Source of the DNA: Lysinibacillus pakistanensis
GTDB lineage: Bacteria; Bacillota; Bacilli; Bacillales_A; Planococcaceae
Direction: 5' to 3'
Assembly (NCBI RefSeq): GCF_030123245.1
Contig: NZ_CP126101.1
Location: 3,656,501-3,720,500, forward strand
Length of the DNA: 64,000 bases
The position numbers and the translations under genes were made by a program. This document shows positions 49,207 through 58,548 of this stretch, piece by piece; within the stretch, counting starts at the first letter, position 1, and each line of letters starts with the position of its first letter. The notes beneath the pieces were generated by a model. The model did not search any database and was not told where the DNA came from. It saw only the letters and a program-made list of their open reading frames with translations.

Positions 49207-50495
49207 CGTTCTCCCTCCTGAAGCCATTGTCGTACTTCAGCAATAAAATACAGTGAACCTGTAATAATTACAATGTCTTTCTCATCTCTTTGATGTAATA
49301 CTTTTCTGACCATTTCCTTCCAATCATTATGAAACTCCTTCACCCTATTCATAGAGAGCCTAGCTAATTTTTCAGCAGGCATGGCATTGGGTAAATCTAT
49401 TTGTGTAAAGAATATTGATGCAGCTATTTGATCCATCAGGGCAATACTGTTCGCATGATCTTTATCTGATAAGGCGGCATAAATAAAGCGATAGTTTTGA
49501 TTTGGGTAAACCTCTTTAAGGGTTTGAATAAGCGCAGCTGTACCTTCAGAATTATGGGCACCATCTAATACAATATTGCTTTGCAATTGCTCAAAACGAC
49601 CTGCCCACTGAGCATTTGCCAATGCCTGACGTATTGACTCGTCAGAAATGTTAAATGCTTGCTTCTCTCTTAATGTTAAGATAGCAGTGATGGCGAGGCT
49701 CGCATTATTGACCTGATGAGATCCTGCCATCTTTAACGGAACATCTGTCATCTCAATATTAGCTTTTTTGTAGTGAAAATACTGCAAATTAGTGTCTTGT
49801 ATTTTATTTGCAACATTAAAATCCTTCCCTAACACAAAGCATGGTGCATGCCGTTCTTCTGCAACTTGCTGAATAACTGTAAGAGCCTCTTCATTTTTAA
49901 CGCCCACTATAACCGGTATACCCTCTTTAATGATCCCTGCCTTTTCAAACGCTACTTTCGCTAAAGTATCGCCTAAAAAAGCAGTGTGCTCTAATGAAAT
50001 GGTAGTAATAATTGAAAGCTCAGGTGTAATGACATTTGTAGCATCTAAGCGTCCTCCAAGTCCTGTTTCAACAAGTACAATGTCTACAGCTTGATCTGCA
50101 AAATATTGGAACATTATTAATGTGACAACTTCAAAAAAGCTTGGAAACTCACCTTTATAATGTAAATGAATCTGCTCGGCTACTCTATTCATATAAAGTA
50201 AAAAATCCTTATCCGCAATCGGAATGCCATTAATCGTCATGCGTTCATTCACTCGCTCTAAATGTGGAGAGGTAAAGGCACCCACCTTGTAGCCAGCAAG
50301 TTGCAAAATTTCTCTTAACGCATTTACAGTGGAGCCCTTCCCATTTGAGCCTGCTAAATGAATAGCACGAAATTTGTCCTGTGGATTATTTAAAAGCGTA
50401 AGCACCTCTCGCATCAGGACAAGCGGAGCACGTTTATGGTCAACTGCTTTTAATGTAAAAATAAAATCTGTACACTCTTTCATTGTTTTAAACAA
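49203..50495 (-). CDS. folC: Bifunctional folylpolyglutamate synthase/dihydrofolate synthase
   Basis: The protein adds glutamate to dihydropteroate and tetrahydrofolate. The 430 residues have HLAGSNGKGSTVNAL, FTSPHLERVNERM (folate omega loop), ETGLGGRLDATN and IVLDGAHNSEGTAAL. TTG 50495 after AGAGGGAG is my chosen start; GTG 50504 and ATG 50483 are alternatives. It follows valS as in Bacillus, so it is the likely ancestral copy of the pair. Confidence 0.93.
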   Translation of the reverse strand: MFKTMKECTDFIFTLKAVDHKRAPLVLMREVLTLLNNPQDKFRAIHLAGSNGKGSTVNALREILQLAGYKVGAFTSPHLERVNERMTINGIPIADKDFLLYMNRVAEQIHLHYKGEFPSFFEVVTLIMFQYFADQAVDIVLVETGLGGRLDATNVITPELSIITTISLEHTAFLGDTLAKVAFEKAGIIKEGIPVIVGVKNEEALTVIQQVAEERHAPCFVLGKDFNVANKIQDTNLQYFHYKKANIEMTDVPLKMAGSHQVNNASLAITAILTLREKQAFNISDESIRQALANAQWAGRFEQLQSNIVLDGAHNSEGTAALIQTLKEVYPNQNYRFIYAALSDKDHANSIALMDQIAASIFFTQIDLPNAMPAEKLARLSMNRVKEFHNDWKEMVRKVLHQRDEKDIVIITGSLYFIAEVRQWLQEGER

Positions 50496-50605
50496 AAGAA
50501 ACACTCCCTCTTACTACAATATCTCTATTTTAGTACAAGTCCTGCCTAATGCGCATACATTTCATAAAAAATACTCCTCCCAGCTAACCACTCTTTTACC
50601 AACAT

Positions 50606-50656
50606 TAAAAACACACAGAAAGGCACTTGAATAAGTGAGGTTCTGTGTGTTTTTAA
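50606..50656 (-). terminator. Terminator after the 50673 gene
   Basis: AAAAACACACAGAA and TTCTGTGTGTTTTT form a perfect 14-bp stem around a 23-base loop that contains a further small stem. It serves the minus-strand gene above it. Confidence 0.85.
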
Positions 50657-50672
50657 GCAATTTCGTATCGAG

Positions 50673-51071
50673 TTATTGATGCTGGTGTACATCAAGTAGT
50701 GCTCCCATATTATCTAATATAATTTTAGCATCATTGTTTAACAATGGTAGGATATCATCTCTTTGCACTAAATCAAAGGAGCTTTTTAAAGTTCTTTTTA
50801 GCATAGAAATATCAAAATCCGAGCAATACTCATTAATTTTTTTTATAGTTAATAAGTCGTTTCTTGTTATTTTATTTTCTGATGTCTCTTTCTTACTATC
50901 AGCTAGTACATGCTTTATAAGTACGCGACCATTTGAATTTAATAAACGATACTGTTTTGCCTCTGATAATTTCAGAAGATTTGTCTCAATCAATACTCTT
51001 GCGCTAACAAAATCTAAATCATCACAAGCCTTATTGATTTTTGTAATAATTGTAGTAATATTTCCTGCCAT
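50673..51071 (-). CDS. Conserved hypothetical protein
   Basis: A 132-residue helical protein (INKACDDLDFVSARVLIETNLLKL, DLLTIKKINEYCSDFDISMLKRTL). The repeated pattern of paired helices recalls small helical-repeat proteins. Own terminator; no motif recognised. Confidence 0.65.
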   Translation of the reverse strand: MAGNITTIITKINKACDDLDFVSARVLIETNLLKLSEAKQYRLLNSNGRVLIKHVLADSKKETSENKITRNDLLTIKKINEYCSDFDISMLKRTLKSSFDLVQRDDILPLLNNDAKIILDNMGALLDVHQHQ

Positions 51072-51301
51072 ACTTTGCCTCCATTCAATTTACCACCCTA
51101 AAAAAGACCATTCCAATGAACAGTCATATAATAAATAACTTTTGCATTTAAAGTGCACGACCCAATTTTTTCACACTACATTTTAATAGTTTTTTATACC
51201 CATAATAAAATGATGAATATTTCACCTATTATACTAATTATTTAAAATATTACTATATATTTTTCCCTAATACAATACATATCTTTAGCTCCACAAAAAG
51301 A

Positions 51302-51336
51302 AAAACAGTGGATGACTTTATTGCCATCCACTGTTT
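51302..51336 (-). terminator. valS terminator
   Basis: AAACAGTGGATG and CATCCACTGTTT surround a short loop; TCTTTCTT follows on the minus-strand side. It lies five bases from the valS stop. The stretch 51072-51301 holds no gene that I can see. Confidence 0.75.
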
Positions 51337-51341
51337 CTTTC

Positions 51342-53987
51342 TTACATATTTTTCAACTCTTCTAAACGTTTTAATACAGCCGCATGTTTACTCTCATAGT
51401 CAGCTAATTTTTCACGTTCTGCATTCACTAATGCTTCAGGAGCTTTTGACACGAACTTCTCATTCGATAATTTTCCAGATACAAGCTTCACTTCTTTTGC
51501 CCATTTTTCTAATTCTTTTTCAAGGCGAGCAACCTCTTCTTCTATATTAATAAGCCCAACAAGTGGTAGGAATAGCTCTGCACCAGTTACCACAGCTGTC
51601 ATTGATTGACCTGGAGCCTCTAAGCCTTCACCAATCGTTAATGATTCTGGATTACAGAATTTTTCTAAATACGCTTTATTTGCATCAAGGACAGCTACAG
51701 TTGCTGCATCTTTTGCTGAGATAAATAAAGGTACTTTTTTGCTCATTGGTGTATTAACTTCCGCACGAATATTACGGACTGAACGTATAATATCCATTAG
51801 GAGCTTCATGTTATCTGCTTCTTCAGCAAATTGAAGATCCGTACGTACAGTTGGCCACGCTGCCACAGTAATAGATTCACCTTCATGTGGTAGGTGTTGC
51901 CAAATTTCTTCTGTAATGAATGGCATGAATGGGTGTAATAAACGCATTGTTTGATCTAATACGTAAGCTAAAATAGAACGAGTTGTTTTCTTAGCTGTTT
52001 CATCATTACCATATAAAGGTAATTTAGCCATTTCAATATACCATGAACAGAAATCATCCCAAATGAAATTATAAAGCTCACGACCTACTTCACCAAATTC
52101 GTAGCGTTCTGCCAAGGATGTTACACGCTCAATTGTTTCATTTAAGCGAGTTAGAATCCATTTATCGGCAACTGACTTCTCACCAGTTAAGTCGATTTCT
52201 TCATATGTCATACCATCCATATTCATAAGCGCAAAACGAGAGGCATTCCAAATTTTATTCGCAAAGTTCCAAACCGCTTCAACCTTTTCTGTAGTATAGC
52301 GTAAGTCCTGACCAGGAGATGATCCAGTTGCTAAGAAGTAACGTAAAGAATCAGCACCGTATTTCTCAATAACGTCCATTGGATCAACACCATTGCCAAG
52401 CGATTTACTCATTTTACGTCCTTCACCATCACGTACTAAGCCATGAATTAACACATCTTTGAATGGACGCTGATCTGTAAACTCAAGACCTTGGAAAATC
52501 ATGCGAGATACCCAGAAGAAAATAATATCATAGCCGGTTACTAATGTACTTGTTGGATAGTAACGTTGATATTCTTCATTTGTCTCGTCTGGCCAGCCCA
52601 TTGTTGAGAATGGCCAAAGTGCAGAAGAAAACCATGTATCTAAAACATCTTCATCTTGAGTCCAATTTTCTGCATCTGCTGGTGCTTCTTTACCTACGTA
52701 TATTTCACCTGTTTCATTATGATACCAAGCTGGAATTTGATGGCCCCACCATAATTGACGAGAGATACACCAATCACGAATATTTTCCATCCAGCGAGAG
52801 TATGTGTTTTCAAAACGAGCTGGTACAAAGTTTACTTTACCTTCTTCATCCTTTTGAAGCTCTAGTGAAGCATCAGCAAGTGTTTGCATTTTAACGAACC
52901 ATTGCGCTGATAGGTACGGCTCTACAACGGCACCAGAACGTTCAGAATGTCCCACTGAATGCATATGCTCTTCGATTCGAATTAACACACCTGCTTCTTG
53001 TAAATCAGCGACAATTTGCTTACGGCATTCAAAACGATCCATACCGTTATATTTACCAGCAAGCTCATTCATTGTGCCATCTTCATTCATTACAAGAATG
53101 CGCTCTAAATTGTGTCGATTTCCAACCTCAAAGTCGTTCGGATCATGGGCTGGTGTCATTTTTACAACCCCGGTACCAAATTCCATATCTACGTAATCAT
53201 CGGCTACAATAGGGATTTCACGACCAACGATTGGTAAAATAACGGTTTTACCGATTAGATGCTTATAACGCTCATCATTTGGATGAACAGCTACCCCTGA
53301 GTCACCTAGCATCGTTTCAGGACGTGTTGTGGCAACTTCTACATGCCCTGAGCCATCTGCTAATGGATATTTCATATGGTAGAACGCACCTTGAACATCT
53401 TGATAGATAACTTCAATATCAGATAAAGCTGTTTTCGCTGCAGGGTCCCAGTTAATAATACGTTCACCACGATAGATTAAGCCCTTTTCATATAAATCAA
53501 CAAAAACCGTTTTAACAGCATCTGAAAGACCCTTATCAAGAGTGAAGCGCTCACGCGTGTAGTCTAATCCAAGACCAAGCTTTGCCCATTGATCACGAAT
53601 ATGATTAGCGTATTCTTCTTTCCACTCCCAAGTCTTTTCGAGGAATTTTTCACGTCCTAAATCATAACGTGTAATATTATCCTCTCGTAGTTTTGCTTCA
53701 ACTTTTGCTTGTGTTGCGATCCCTGCATGGTCCATACCAGGTAACCAAAGCGCATCGTATCCTTGCATACGTTTCATACGCGTTAAAATATCTTGTAATG
53801 TCGTATCCCAAGCATGACCTAGGTGTAATTTACCTGTTACGTTCGGTGGTGGAATAACGATTGAATAGGGTTTTTTCCCACTTTCTGGCTGCGCCTCGAA
53901 AAACTTCCCTTGTAACCACCATTCATAGCGACCAGCTTCAATGGACTGTGGGTCATATTTAGTTGGCATTGAAATGTTTTCTGTCAT
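51342..53987 (-). CDS. valS: Valyl-tRNA synthetase
   Basis: The 881 residues carry the class I signatures [13 protein letters not shown] (HIGH, about 48-60) and [13 protein letters not shown] (KMSKS, about 520), an editing domain between them ([17 protein letters not shown]) and the ValS C-terminal coiled-coil arm (about 815-880). It charges tRNA-Val and edits threonyl errors. The 5' leader is a T-box. Confidence 0.97.
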   Translation of the reverse strand: MTENISMPTKYDPQSIEAGRYEWWLQGKFFEAQPESGKKPYSIVIPPPNVTGKLHLGHAWDTTLQDILTRMKRMQGYDALWLPGMDHAGIATQAKVEAKLREDNITRYDLGREKFLEKTWEWKEEYANHIRDQWAKLGLGLDYTRERFTLDKGLSDAVKTVFVDLYEKGLIYRGERIINWDPAAKTALSDIEVIYQDVQGAFYHMKYPLADGSGHVEVATTRPETMLGDSGVAVHPNDERYKHLIGKTVILPIVGREIPIVADDYVDMEFGTGVVKMTPAHDPNDFEVGNRHNLERILVMNEDGTMNELAGKYNGMDRFECRKQIVADLQEAGVLIRIEEHMHSVGHSERSGAVVEPYLSAQWFVKMQTLADASLELQKDEEGKVNFVPARFENTYSRWMENIRDWCISRQLWWGHQIPAWYHNETGEIYVGKEAPADAENWTQDEDVLDTWFSSALWPFSTMGWPDETNEEYQRYYPTSTLVTGYDIIFFWVSRMIFQGLEFTDQRPFKDVLIHGLVRDGEGRKMSKSLGNGVDPMDVIEKYGADSLRYFLATGSSPGQDLRYTTEKVEAVWNFANKIWNASRFALMNMDGMTYEEIDLTGEKSVADKWILTRLNETIERVTSLAERYEFGEVGRELYNFIWDDFCSWYIEMAKLPLYGNDETAKKTTRSILAYVLDQTMRLLHPFMPFITEEIWQHLPHEGESITVAAWPTVRTDLQFAEEADNMKLLMDIIRSVRNIRAEVNTPMSKKVPLFISAKDAATVAVLDANKAYLEKFCNPESLTIGEGLEAPGQSMTAVVTGAELFLPLVGLINIEEEVARLEKELEKWAKEVKLVSGKLSNEKFVSKAPEALVNAEREKLADYESKHAAVLKRLEELKNM

Positions 53988-54090
53988 TTTGACTCCTCCT
54001 GTTGTGTGTTATCTTGTGCAAACATCGAAAAGCTTCAATCATTCCATGACACATGTTCAAAAGACATTCATCAGAAGATTAATTGAAAAT

Positions 54091-54360
54091 AAAAAAACTC
54101 CTAACGTCAAAAAGGACGAAGGAGTTTTAGTTCGCGGTACCACCTTTAATTCCAGCAGAGGAAAGTAAGTGTTATGAATAGAAATAGCACTACTTAAGCC
54201 TTTTTACTACTGGCTCTTAATTCGGTAACGGTTTTTAACCGGCTTTAACTACTGTTAGTTCACTAAAGCTGCTCGAGGGCTACGTTCAATTAGGCACAAA
54301 TAGAAACTTTTCAGCTACCGTTTCTTCTCTGAAAATGTACGAATAATTTACTCTTCCCTG
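54091..54360 (-). ncRNA. T-box riboswitch of valS
   Basis: On the minus strand the leader contains the T-box sequence AGGTGGTACCGCG (54145-54133), preceded by Stem I with GGAAGAGTA at the start and the AGAGAAGAAACGG region, and followed by a terminator hairpin (arms AAAACTCCT and AGGAGTTTT, 54091-54129). Uncharged tRNA-Val is expected to pair with the T-box and a specifier codon and prevent termination. The candidate specifier is GTA (54283-54281) in the context GAACGTAG; this assignment is an inference. Confidence 0.93.
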
Positions 54361-54389
54361 TCATAGCATCTATATCAATATTTTTACAC

Positions 54390-54419
54390 ATTGTACCGCA
54401 AAATCGTGCAATCTTTCAA
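54390..54419 (-). promoter_or_regulatory. valS promoter
   Basis: TTGAAA (54419-54414) and TACAAT (54395-54390) on the minus strand, 18 bases apart, about 30 bases before the start of Stem I. Confidence 0.7.
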
Positions 54420-54478
54420 GTGATTTAGTCATTTTTAGTGTTCACAATAAAGTAAATAGAAAAGGAAGTGATATTTAA

Positions 54479-54673
54479 ATGCGACGACGTAAATATAATC
54501 CCTGTTTTTTACCACCTTGGCTTAGACAATTCCGCTTTTATTGTAGAACAATAATTGTGCCAATTTGTGCATTTCAATTTATACGAGTAATCATTGTACC
54601 AACATCTGGAGACTTCATCTTTTTATTGCTCCTAATACTTCTATGCTATTTACTCTTAAATGATATCATTTGA
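54479..54673 (+). CDS. Small membrane protein, hypothetical
   Basis: ATG 54479 has AAAGGAAGTGAT before it. The 64 residues begin basic (MRRRKYNPCFLPPWLRQFRFY) and end with two hydrophobic stretches, ICAFQFIRVIIVPT and FLLLLILLCYLLL. It is divergent from valS and overlaps the end of the next gene by 18 bases. Could be genuine; the overlap is a warning. Confidence 0.5.
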   Translation: MRRRKYNPCFLPPWLRQFRFYCRTIIVPICAFQFIRVIIVPTSGDFIFLLLLILLCYLLLNDII

Positions 54674-55348
54674 AACACGAACTTTTAGCGGGGTATAGCC
54701 TTCTTCTAAATCCCAGATCATCGAAGGTACTTCCTGCCATGAACTGGACTCACGAACCACAATATGACTTAAAGATTCTCTTAATACAGTTTTTTGTTCA
54801 CTCGCTTCAAGTTTATCAAGTTTTGCTGAAGCAACATTCACTTCAGTCTGCTCTTCTATTGGGGCCGAAACAGCTACATGTTGCTTTAGCGGTGCTGTTT
54901 CTTCTACAATCATTGCTTTTTCAGCTTTGGCAGTAGTCGATTGTTGGTCGAAAGCAGAAGCATTTTCTAAGACCAGTTCTGGCTCATTGAAAATACTTGT
55001 AACAGTCCATTCAAGCTGACACATTTGGTTAGTAAGTGTTGGTCGTACATCTTTTACCATTAAGTCCTCAAGAGCTGAATCTTTAGGTAAATCAACATGT
55101 AATGGGACTGCATATTCAAAATAACCAGTATCTCCTTGAATATCGAGCGCATCAATTTTTATTAATTCTTCTTTATCATTAAAAGCCTGCATATCTTGGA
55201 AATCAAAGCGAACATGTGCTGTAATGTGATAAATACCCATTAATCGCAATGAATCTTCTAATTGCATTGTCTGCCACTGTGGCTTAATTTGCACAGCTGC
55301 TATTTCTGTTGGGCAGCCGTATCCAGGAAAACAGAAAGTTTCACGCAT
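54656..55348 (-). CDS. Possible SpoVID-like protein (N-terminal domain only)
   Basis: In Bacillus, spoVID lies between hemL and valS. This 230-residue product has a beta-rich first half (GIYHITAHVRFDFQDM, IDALDIQGDTGYFEYAVPLHVDLP) that resembles the SpoVID/SPOCS-type domain, and a disordered second half rich in Glu and Ala. It lacks the LysM domain of SpoVID and SafA. Function as a spore coat morphogenetic factor is therefore only suggested by position. Confidence 0.45.
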   Translation of the reverse strand: MRETFCFPGYGCPTEIAAVQIKPQWQTMQLEDSLRLMGIYHITAHVRFDFQDMQAFNDKEELIKIDALDIQGDTGYFEYAVPLHVDLPKDSALEDLMVKDVRPTLTNQMCQLEWTVTSIFNEPELVLENASAFDQQSTTAKAEKAMIVEETAPLKQHVAVSAPIEEQTEVNVASAKLDKLEASEQKTVLRESLSHIVVRESSSWQEVPSMIWDLEEGYTPLKVRVSNDII

Positions 55349-55463
55349 ATTCCAAGTTTTGTGTTCGATAATAATCCCTCCCCTTGCATCATATGAAGCA
55401 AGAGAGTTCGGTATGCTATTGAAAAATTGAGACAGAAAGAAAAATGATTCTTGCTTTTCCCCA

Positions 55464-55502
55464 AAAATGGCATACTAGGAAAAAATCCTAGTATGCCATT
55501 TT
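55464..55502. terminator. Perfect 17-bp palindromic terminator
   Basis: AAAATGGCATACTAGGA and its exact complement, with five A between. A and T runs at both ends allow action in both directions. It follows the CoxG-like gene on the minus strand. Confidence 0.85.
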
Positions 55503-55516
55503 ACTAATAAATGAAA

Positions 55517-55963
55517 TTATACATGTACCAATTTAATTTTATTTGCTACACGATCTGTTAGCATTTGTGTTGCTTTTGGTACGATTGGCTTAAAGATTGG
55601 ATTTAACACTGGACCTGCTAATCCACCTGCTACCACTTCTAAAAAGCCTGTCATTTTTGTATTTTCTGCATCAATGCTTTCAGCAAGGAAATATCCGTTA
55701 CCTGTAAAATTATCAGAAAGACCTTTTAATTCAAATGTTACTTTACTTGGGGCTACCCATTCTAAAATAGTAATTTCAACTTGAACTGTTTTTTTCAGAA
55801 CCCCAACATTTCCTTTAAAAGTCCATGTTGAATGTTTGTCATCAATCATTTCATGTGCGTTATAACCTGGGACAAGTTTTGCCCATTTTTCCATATCGCT
55901 GACGAAATCCCATACGTGATCAATTCCTACGGGTACTTCGACTATATGTGTGCCTGTTGCCAT
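55517..55963 (-). CDS. SRPBCC protein of the CoxG type
   Basis: The 148 residues (VEVPVGIDHVWDFVSDMEKWAKLVPGY, then FKGNVGVLKKTVQVEI and the C-terminal helix) fit the CoxG/polyketide cyclase-like group. Some members take part in CO dehydrogenase maturation, but no cox genes are near. Probably a lipid or cofactor binding protein. Confidence 0.78.
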   Translation of the reverse strand: MATGTHIVEVPVGIDHVWDFVSDMEKWAKLVPGYNAHEMIDDKHSTWTFKGNVGVLKKTVQVEITILEWVAPSKVTFELKGLSDNFTGNGYFLAESIDAENTKMTGFLEVVAGGLAGPVLNPIFKPIVPKATQMLTDRVANKIKLVHV

Positions 55964-56188
55964 ATCAATTCACTACTTTCTTTTATGAATAGCTATATTA
56001 TAAACGATTTCGCGTAAAATTGACTATGCTGAAAGATATAATTTTTACAAAATCAGGTCCTTCACCCAACAAAAATTTTTTAGGTAAATCCCTTCATCAT
56101 TACATTTCGATGATTCAAGTCATTCTGTATTTTATCTAATTAAGAATGCAGAAACTTCAACTTATTTAAAAATGTCTATTCTTCTTAA

Positions 56189-56217
56189 TTGAGTATAAAT
56201 CTTCGCCGTGTTATAAT
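56189..56217 (+). promoter_or_regulatory. Strong sigma-A promoter of a small RNA
   Basis: TTGAGT (56189-56194), exactly 17 bases, TATAAT (56212-56217). No coding frame with a ribosome binding site follows; structured RNA does. Confidence 0.75.
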
Positions 56218-56223
56218 TCATAG

Positions 56224-56368
56224 TGAAGATGTGTATAAAATAAATAAGACCATTTAGTGTTGCTGCACTAATGGTCTGTAACAAGACGAATCGCTTCAAA
56301 GGCGATTTGCAATGAGAAGAAGTAAACCTACTCACAGCTTGCGAGGCAGAGGCGGTTTACTTTTTTTT
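56224..56368 (+). ncRNA. Candidate small regulatory RNA with three hairpins
   Basis: Starting about seven bases after the promoter, the RNA would fold into hairpin 1 (AGACCATT..AGTG / CACTAATGGTCT, 56247-56277), hairpin 2 (AATCGC / GCGATT, 56289-56307) and a terminator hairpin (AGTAAACC / GGTTTACT, 56320-56361) followed by eight T. Length is about 145 nt. It matches no RNA family I recognise with certainty. From 55964 to 56188 I see nothing else. Confidence 0.6.
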
Positions 56369-56400
56369 GTGAAAAAGTAAATGACAATGCAAGTATAGAA

Positions 56401-56496
56401 ACTATAAGCGTAGAAAAGCTTATAGCGACCATTTTATATAGACTATAATTACGAGCAGTAGTTAACGTTTTCTACGTTAGCTTACTGTTCTTTTTT
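56401..56496 (+). ncRNA. Second hairpin array with terminator, possible small RNA
   Basis: CTATAAGC / GCTTATAG (56402-56425) and a long stem CAGTAGTTAACGT / ACGTTAGCTTACTG (about 56456-56487) followed by seven T. A TATAAT lies at 56444-56449 between them, with a poor -35. It may be a second transcript or an extension of the first. Confidence 0.4.
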
Positions 56497-56550
56497 TATG
56501 GTTAAATACTATATATATGGATGTGATTTTTATAGTTCTTTTAGTTTTTA

Positions 56551-56823
56551 ATGAAACGGAGCAAGAAAATGAAGGTAATAGAAATTGGCTCAGACGAGGG
56601 CAAAAGATATATGCTACTAAATCGAGAGGGAGAACCCGTTATTCCAGCCATGAAATATCTAAAATATCTTTTCAATATAGGAAGAGCAGAAAACACCATT
56701 AAATCTTATGAATATCATCTGAAGCTATATTTTGAGTTTTTAGAAGTTGAAAAAATTGATTATCAACAAATTAATTTACATACTTTTTCTTCCTTTATTG
56801 GGTGGTTACGAAGTCCTTTTTGA
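56551..56823 (+). pseudogene. N-terminal fragment of a Tn554-type tyrosine recombinase
   Basis: The frame (KRYMLLNREGEPVIPAMKYL, then NTIKSYEYHLKLYFEFLE and SSFIGWLRSPF) is the core-binding N-terminal domain of transposon-type tyrosine recombinases such as Tn554 TnpA. It stops after about 85-90 residues, whereas the family has more than 300. The catalytic domain is gone; the IS3 remnant abuts the break. Confidence 0.75.
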
Positions 56824-57294
56824 AGATGACATAAATAGCCTCTTGTAAATCAGCTTCTTGTGCTTGTCGTTCATCGTCTTTGCGTATTTTTAAGTGGTAG
56901 TAATATGAACTTCTTGGAATTTGCAGGACGTCGCACATTGTTGCTGTCGCTTCGCTTTCGCACAAAAAACATCTGCTGATACCGAATATTTGTGAGCGTT
57001 GTGACGAATCACATCTATTTTCGTCCCATGATCAGCGCTGCTTGCTTTAAGATATCGTTCTCCATTCGCAGTCGTTGTACTTCTACGTAGCTCTACTAGT
57101 TCATTTTCTTCCTATGAACGGTTATCTTCTGCCTTAAATGAACCAGTCTCTTGATGGTTTTTAATCCAACGATCCAGTGCAGATGGTGTAATATCATACT
57201 CTCTCACAATATCTGCACGAGATTTACCATTTTCATATAGCTTCACCATTTGAAGTTTAAAATCGGCTGTAAAAGTTCGACGTTAACGTGACAT
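56824..57294 (-). pseudogene. Decayed IS3-family transposase (orfA and start of orfB)
   Basis: From ATG 57294 (AAAGGAG upstream) the frame reads MSR, a stop, then RRTFTADFKLQMVKLYENGKSRADIVREYDITPSALDRWIKNH, the IS3 orfA helix-turn-helix, another stop (about 57115), and further on pieces such as NDILKQAALIMG and SSYYYHLKIRKDDE from orfB. At least three lesions are visible. The left transposon end probably lies near 57365 (GGCTACACTAAGTTAGACAG on the minus strand). Confidence 0.8.
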
Positions 57295-57393
57295 GAAAAC
57301 ACGCTCCTTTAGGTTAGTAATTATAGTGTACAGCCCTTATAGAATCTGTCTAACTTAGTGTAGCCTATCCAGAAGGTGAAATATGGCCAAAAT

Positions 57394-57424
57394 AAAGAAG
57401 ATGGTGTTAAATACCATCTTCTTT
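57394..57424. repeat. Hairpin AAAGAAGATGGT/ACCATCTTCTTT, copy 1
   Basis: A perfect 12-bp stem with a seven-base loop. An almost identical copy stands at 58109-58139. Copy 2 is the terminator of the FtsK remnant, so copy 1 marks a second end or a duplication. Confidence 0.7.
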
Positions 57425-57502
57425 ACATAGTGTTGAAAAACTAAATGGTCAAAGGATTCTTTGTGAACACTACTAAGTCAAATGAAGGTGATTTCCATTC
57501 CA

Positions 57503-57602
57503 GGCTACTCGCTTTCCAGTGGGCGAGCGACGAGCCGCTTCCTGCGCTGACGCTCCGTGCAGGGTCTCGTCTGTCTCGCTATCCCACGGGAGTCGAGTAG
57601 CC
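57503..57602 (-). repeat. GC-rich structured intergenic repeat, copy 1
   Basis: A GC-rich block in AT-rich DNA, ended by nine-base arms GGCTACTCG (57503-57511) and CGAGTAGCC (57594-57602). The inside carries GAGACCCTG and GAAGCGGCTCGTCG on the minus strand. This kind of block is dispersed in Bacillus and Lysinibacillus intergenic DNA (known in general; copy number here unknown). It lies inverted relative to copy 2. Confidence 0.7.
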
Positions 57603-57921
57603 TTACACTCCAATCAGCAATAGTGTAGAACTTTAAATATTTTCTTAACTCAAAAGTAAGGTAAAAGCATATTACTTACCAACATTAAATGGATAGAATA
57701 GTAGTACAATTCTATAGCTGTCAACCTACATTTTTGTACATAAAACTACTTTATAACTAAACATAAAGCTACTTATTGCTGGACTGCTTTCGCATAGAAA
57801 AACGTTATCAGCTTTATTTTTGCATAAAATAGTGATGGCTAAGACTTCAATTTATCAATATCACTATACATTTATGTGAAATACCAATGAAAATACTATG
57901 AGAATGGTTGATTGGAGTGTA

Positions 57922-58015
57922 GACTGAGTGACTCCTTGGGGATTCAGCGACACAGATGAGACCCTGGAGCGCGAGTGAAGCGGCTCATCGGACGCCCCCA
58001 GGAAAGCACTCAGTC
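57922..58015 (+). repeat. GC-rich structured intergenic repeat, copy 2
   Basis: The same plan as copy 1 in opposite orientation: TTGGAGTGTA before it, arms GACTGAGTG (57922-57930) and CACTCAGTC (58007-58015), and inside GAGACCCTG and GAAGCGGCTCATCG. The arms differ in sequence from copy 1 but keep pairing. From 57620 to 57908 I see no gene. Confidence 0.7.
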
Positions 58016-58108
58016 GGAACGGAGATCAACCCCTCGTTTTGAAAAAGGGCTATACTTTTTAATTTGTCACCTTGATTTCATTGACATAATAGTATTTCAA
58101 CAACATGT

Positions 58109-58139
58109 AAAGAAGATGGTGTTAAGTACCATCTTCTTT
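58109..58139 (-). terminator. Hairpin AAAGAAGATGGT/ACCATCTTCTTT, copy 2
   Basis: A 12-bp stem at the 3' end of the FtsK-like remnant, one base different from copy 1 in the loop. Confidence 0.7.
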
Positions 58140-58545
58140 AAGTAACCATTTCTTTATAAGTTGACTAACATTCTGAATTTCACTACTAGATATAAACGGA
58201 ACTTGAGCATAAATTAAGTTTGGTTCACCAGATAGTTTTGCAACAAAATGTCCCTTCCCTAATAAGTACTCAACCTTTTTCTCCTAGCGGAATCTCAGAT
58301 GTACCTGAACTTCCCACTTTTAATATAAGTCTATTACTTAAGTTATCTCTTAACTGCATGTAACGCATCCTTTTCTGGTCTTTGGGTAGCGAATATTAGA
58401 TGTATACCTGCTGTCCTTGCTTTTACCCCCAACCTTTGAACAATTGAAGAAACGGTACTCTTATATTCATCTACTAGCATCCAATCTGCAAACTTATCAT
58501 GATTAAGAAAAATAAATGGCAGCTTTTTCTCTTCGGATACTCATT
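58140..58545 (-). pseudogene. Frameshifted remnant of an FtsK/SpoIIIE-type DNA translocase
   Basis: Three successive frames give parts of one protein: LPFIFLNHDKFADWMLVDEY followed by VKARTAGIHLIFATQRPEKDAL; then QLRDNLSNRLILKVGSSGTSEIPLGEKG; then EYLLGKGHFVAKLSGEPNLI and AQVPFIS. The ATQRP and LGKG parts are hallmarks of FtsK/SpoIIIE motors, here perhaps from an integrative element. Only the C-terminal third remains and at least two frameshifts separate the pieces. Confidence 0.78.
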
Positions 58546-58548
58546 TAC

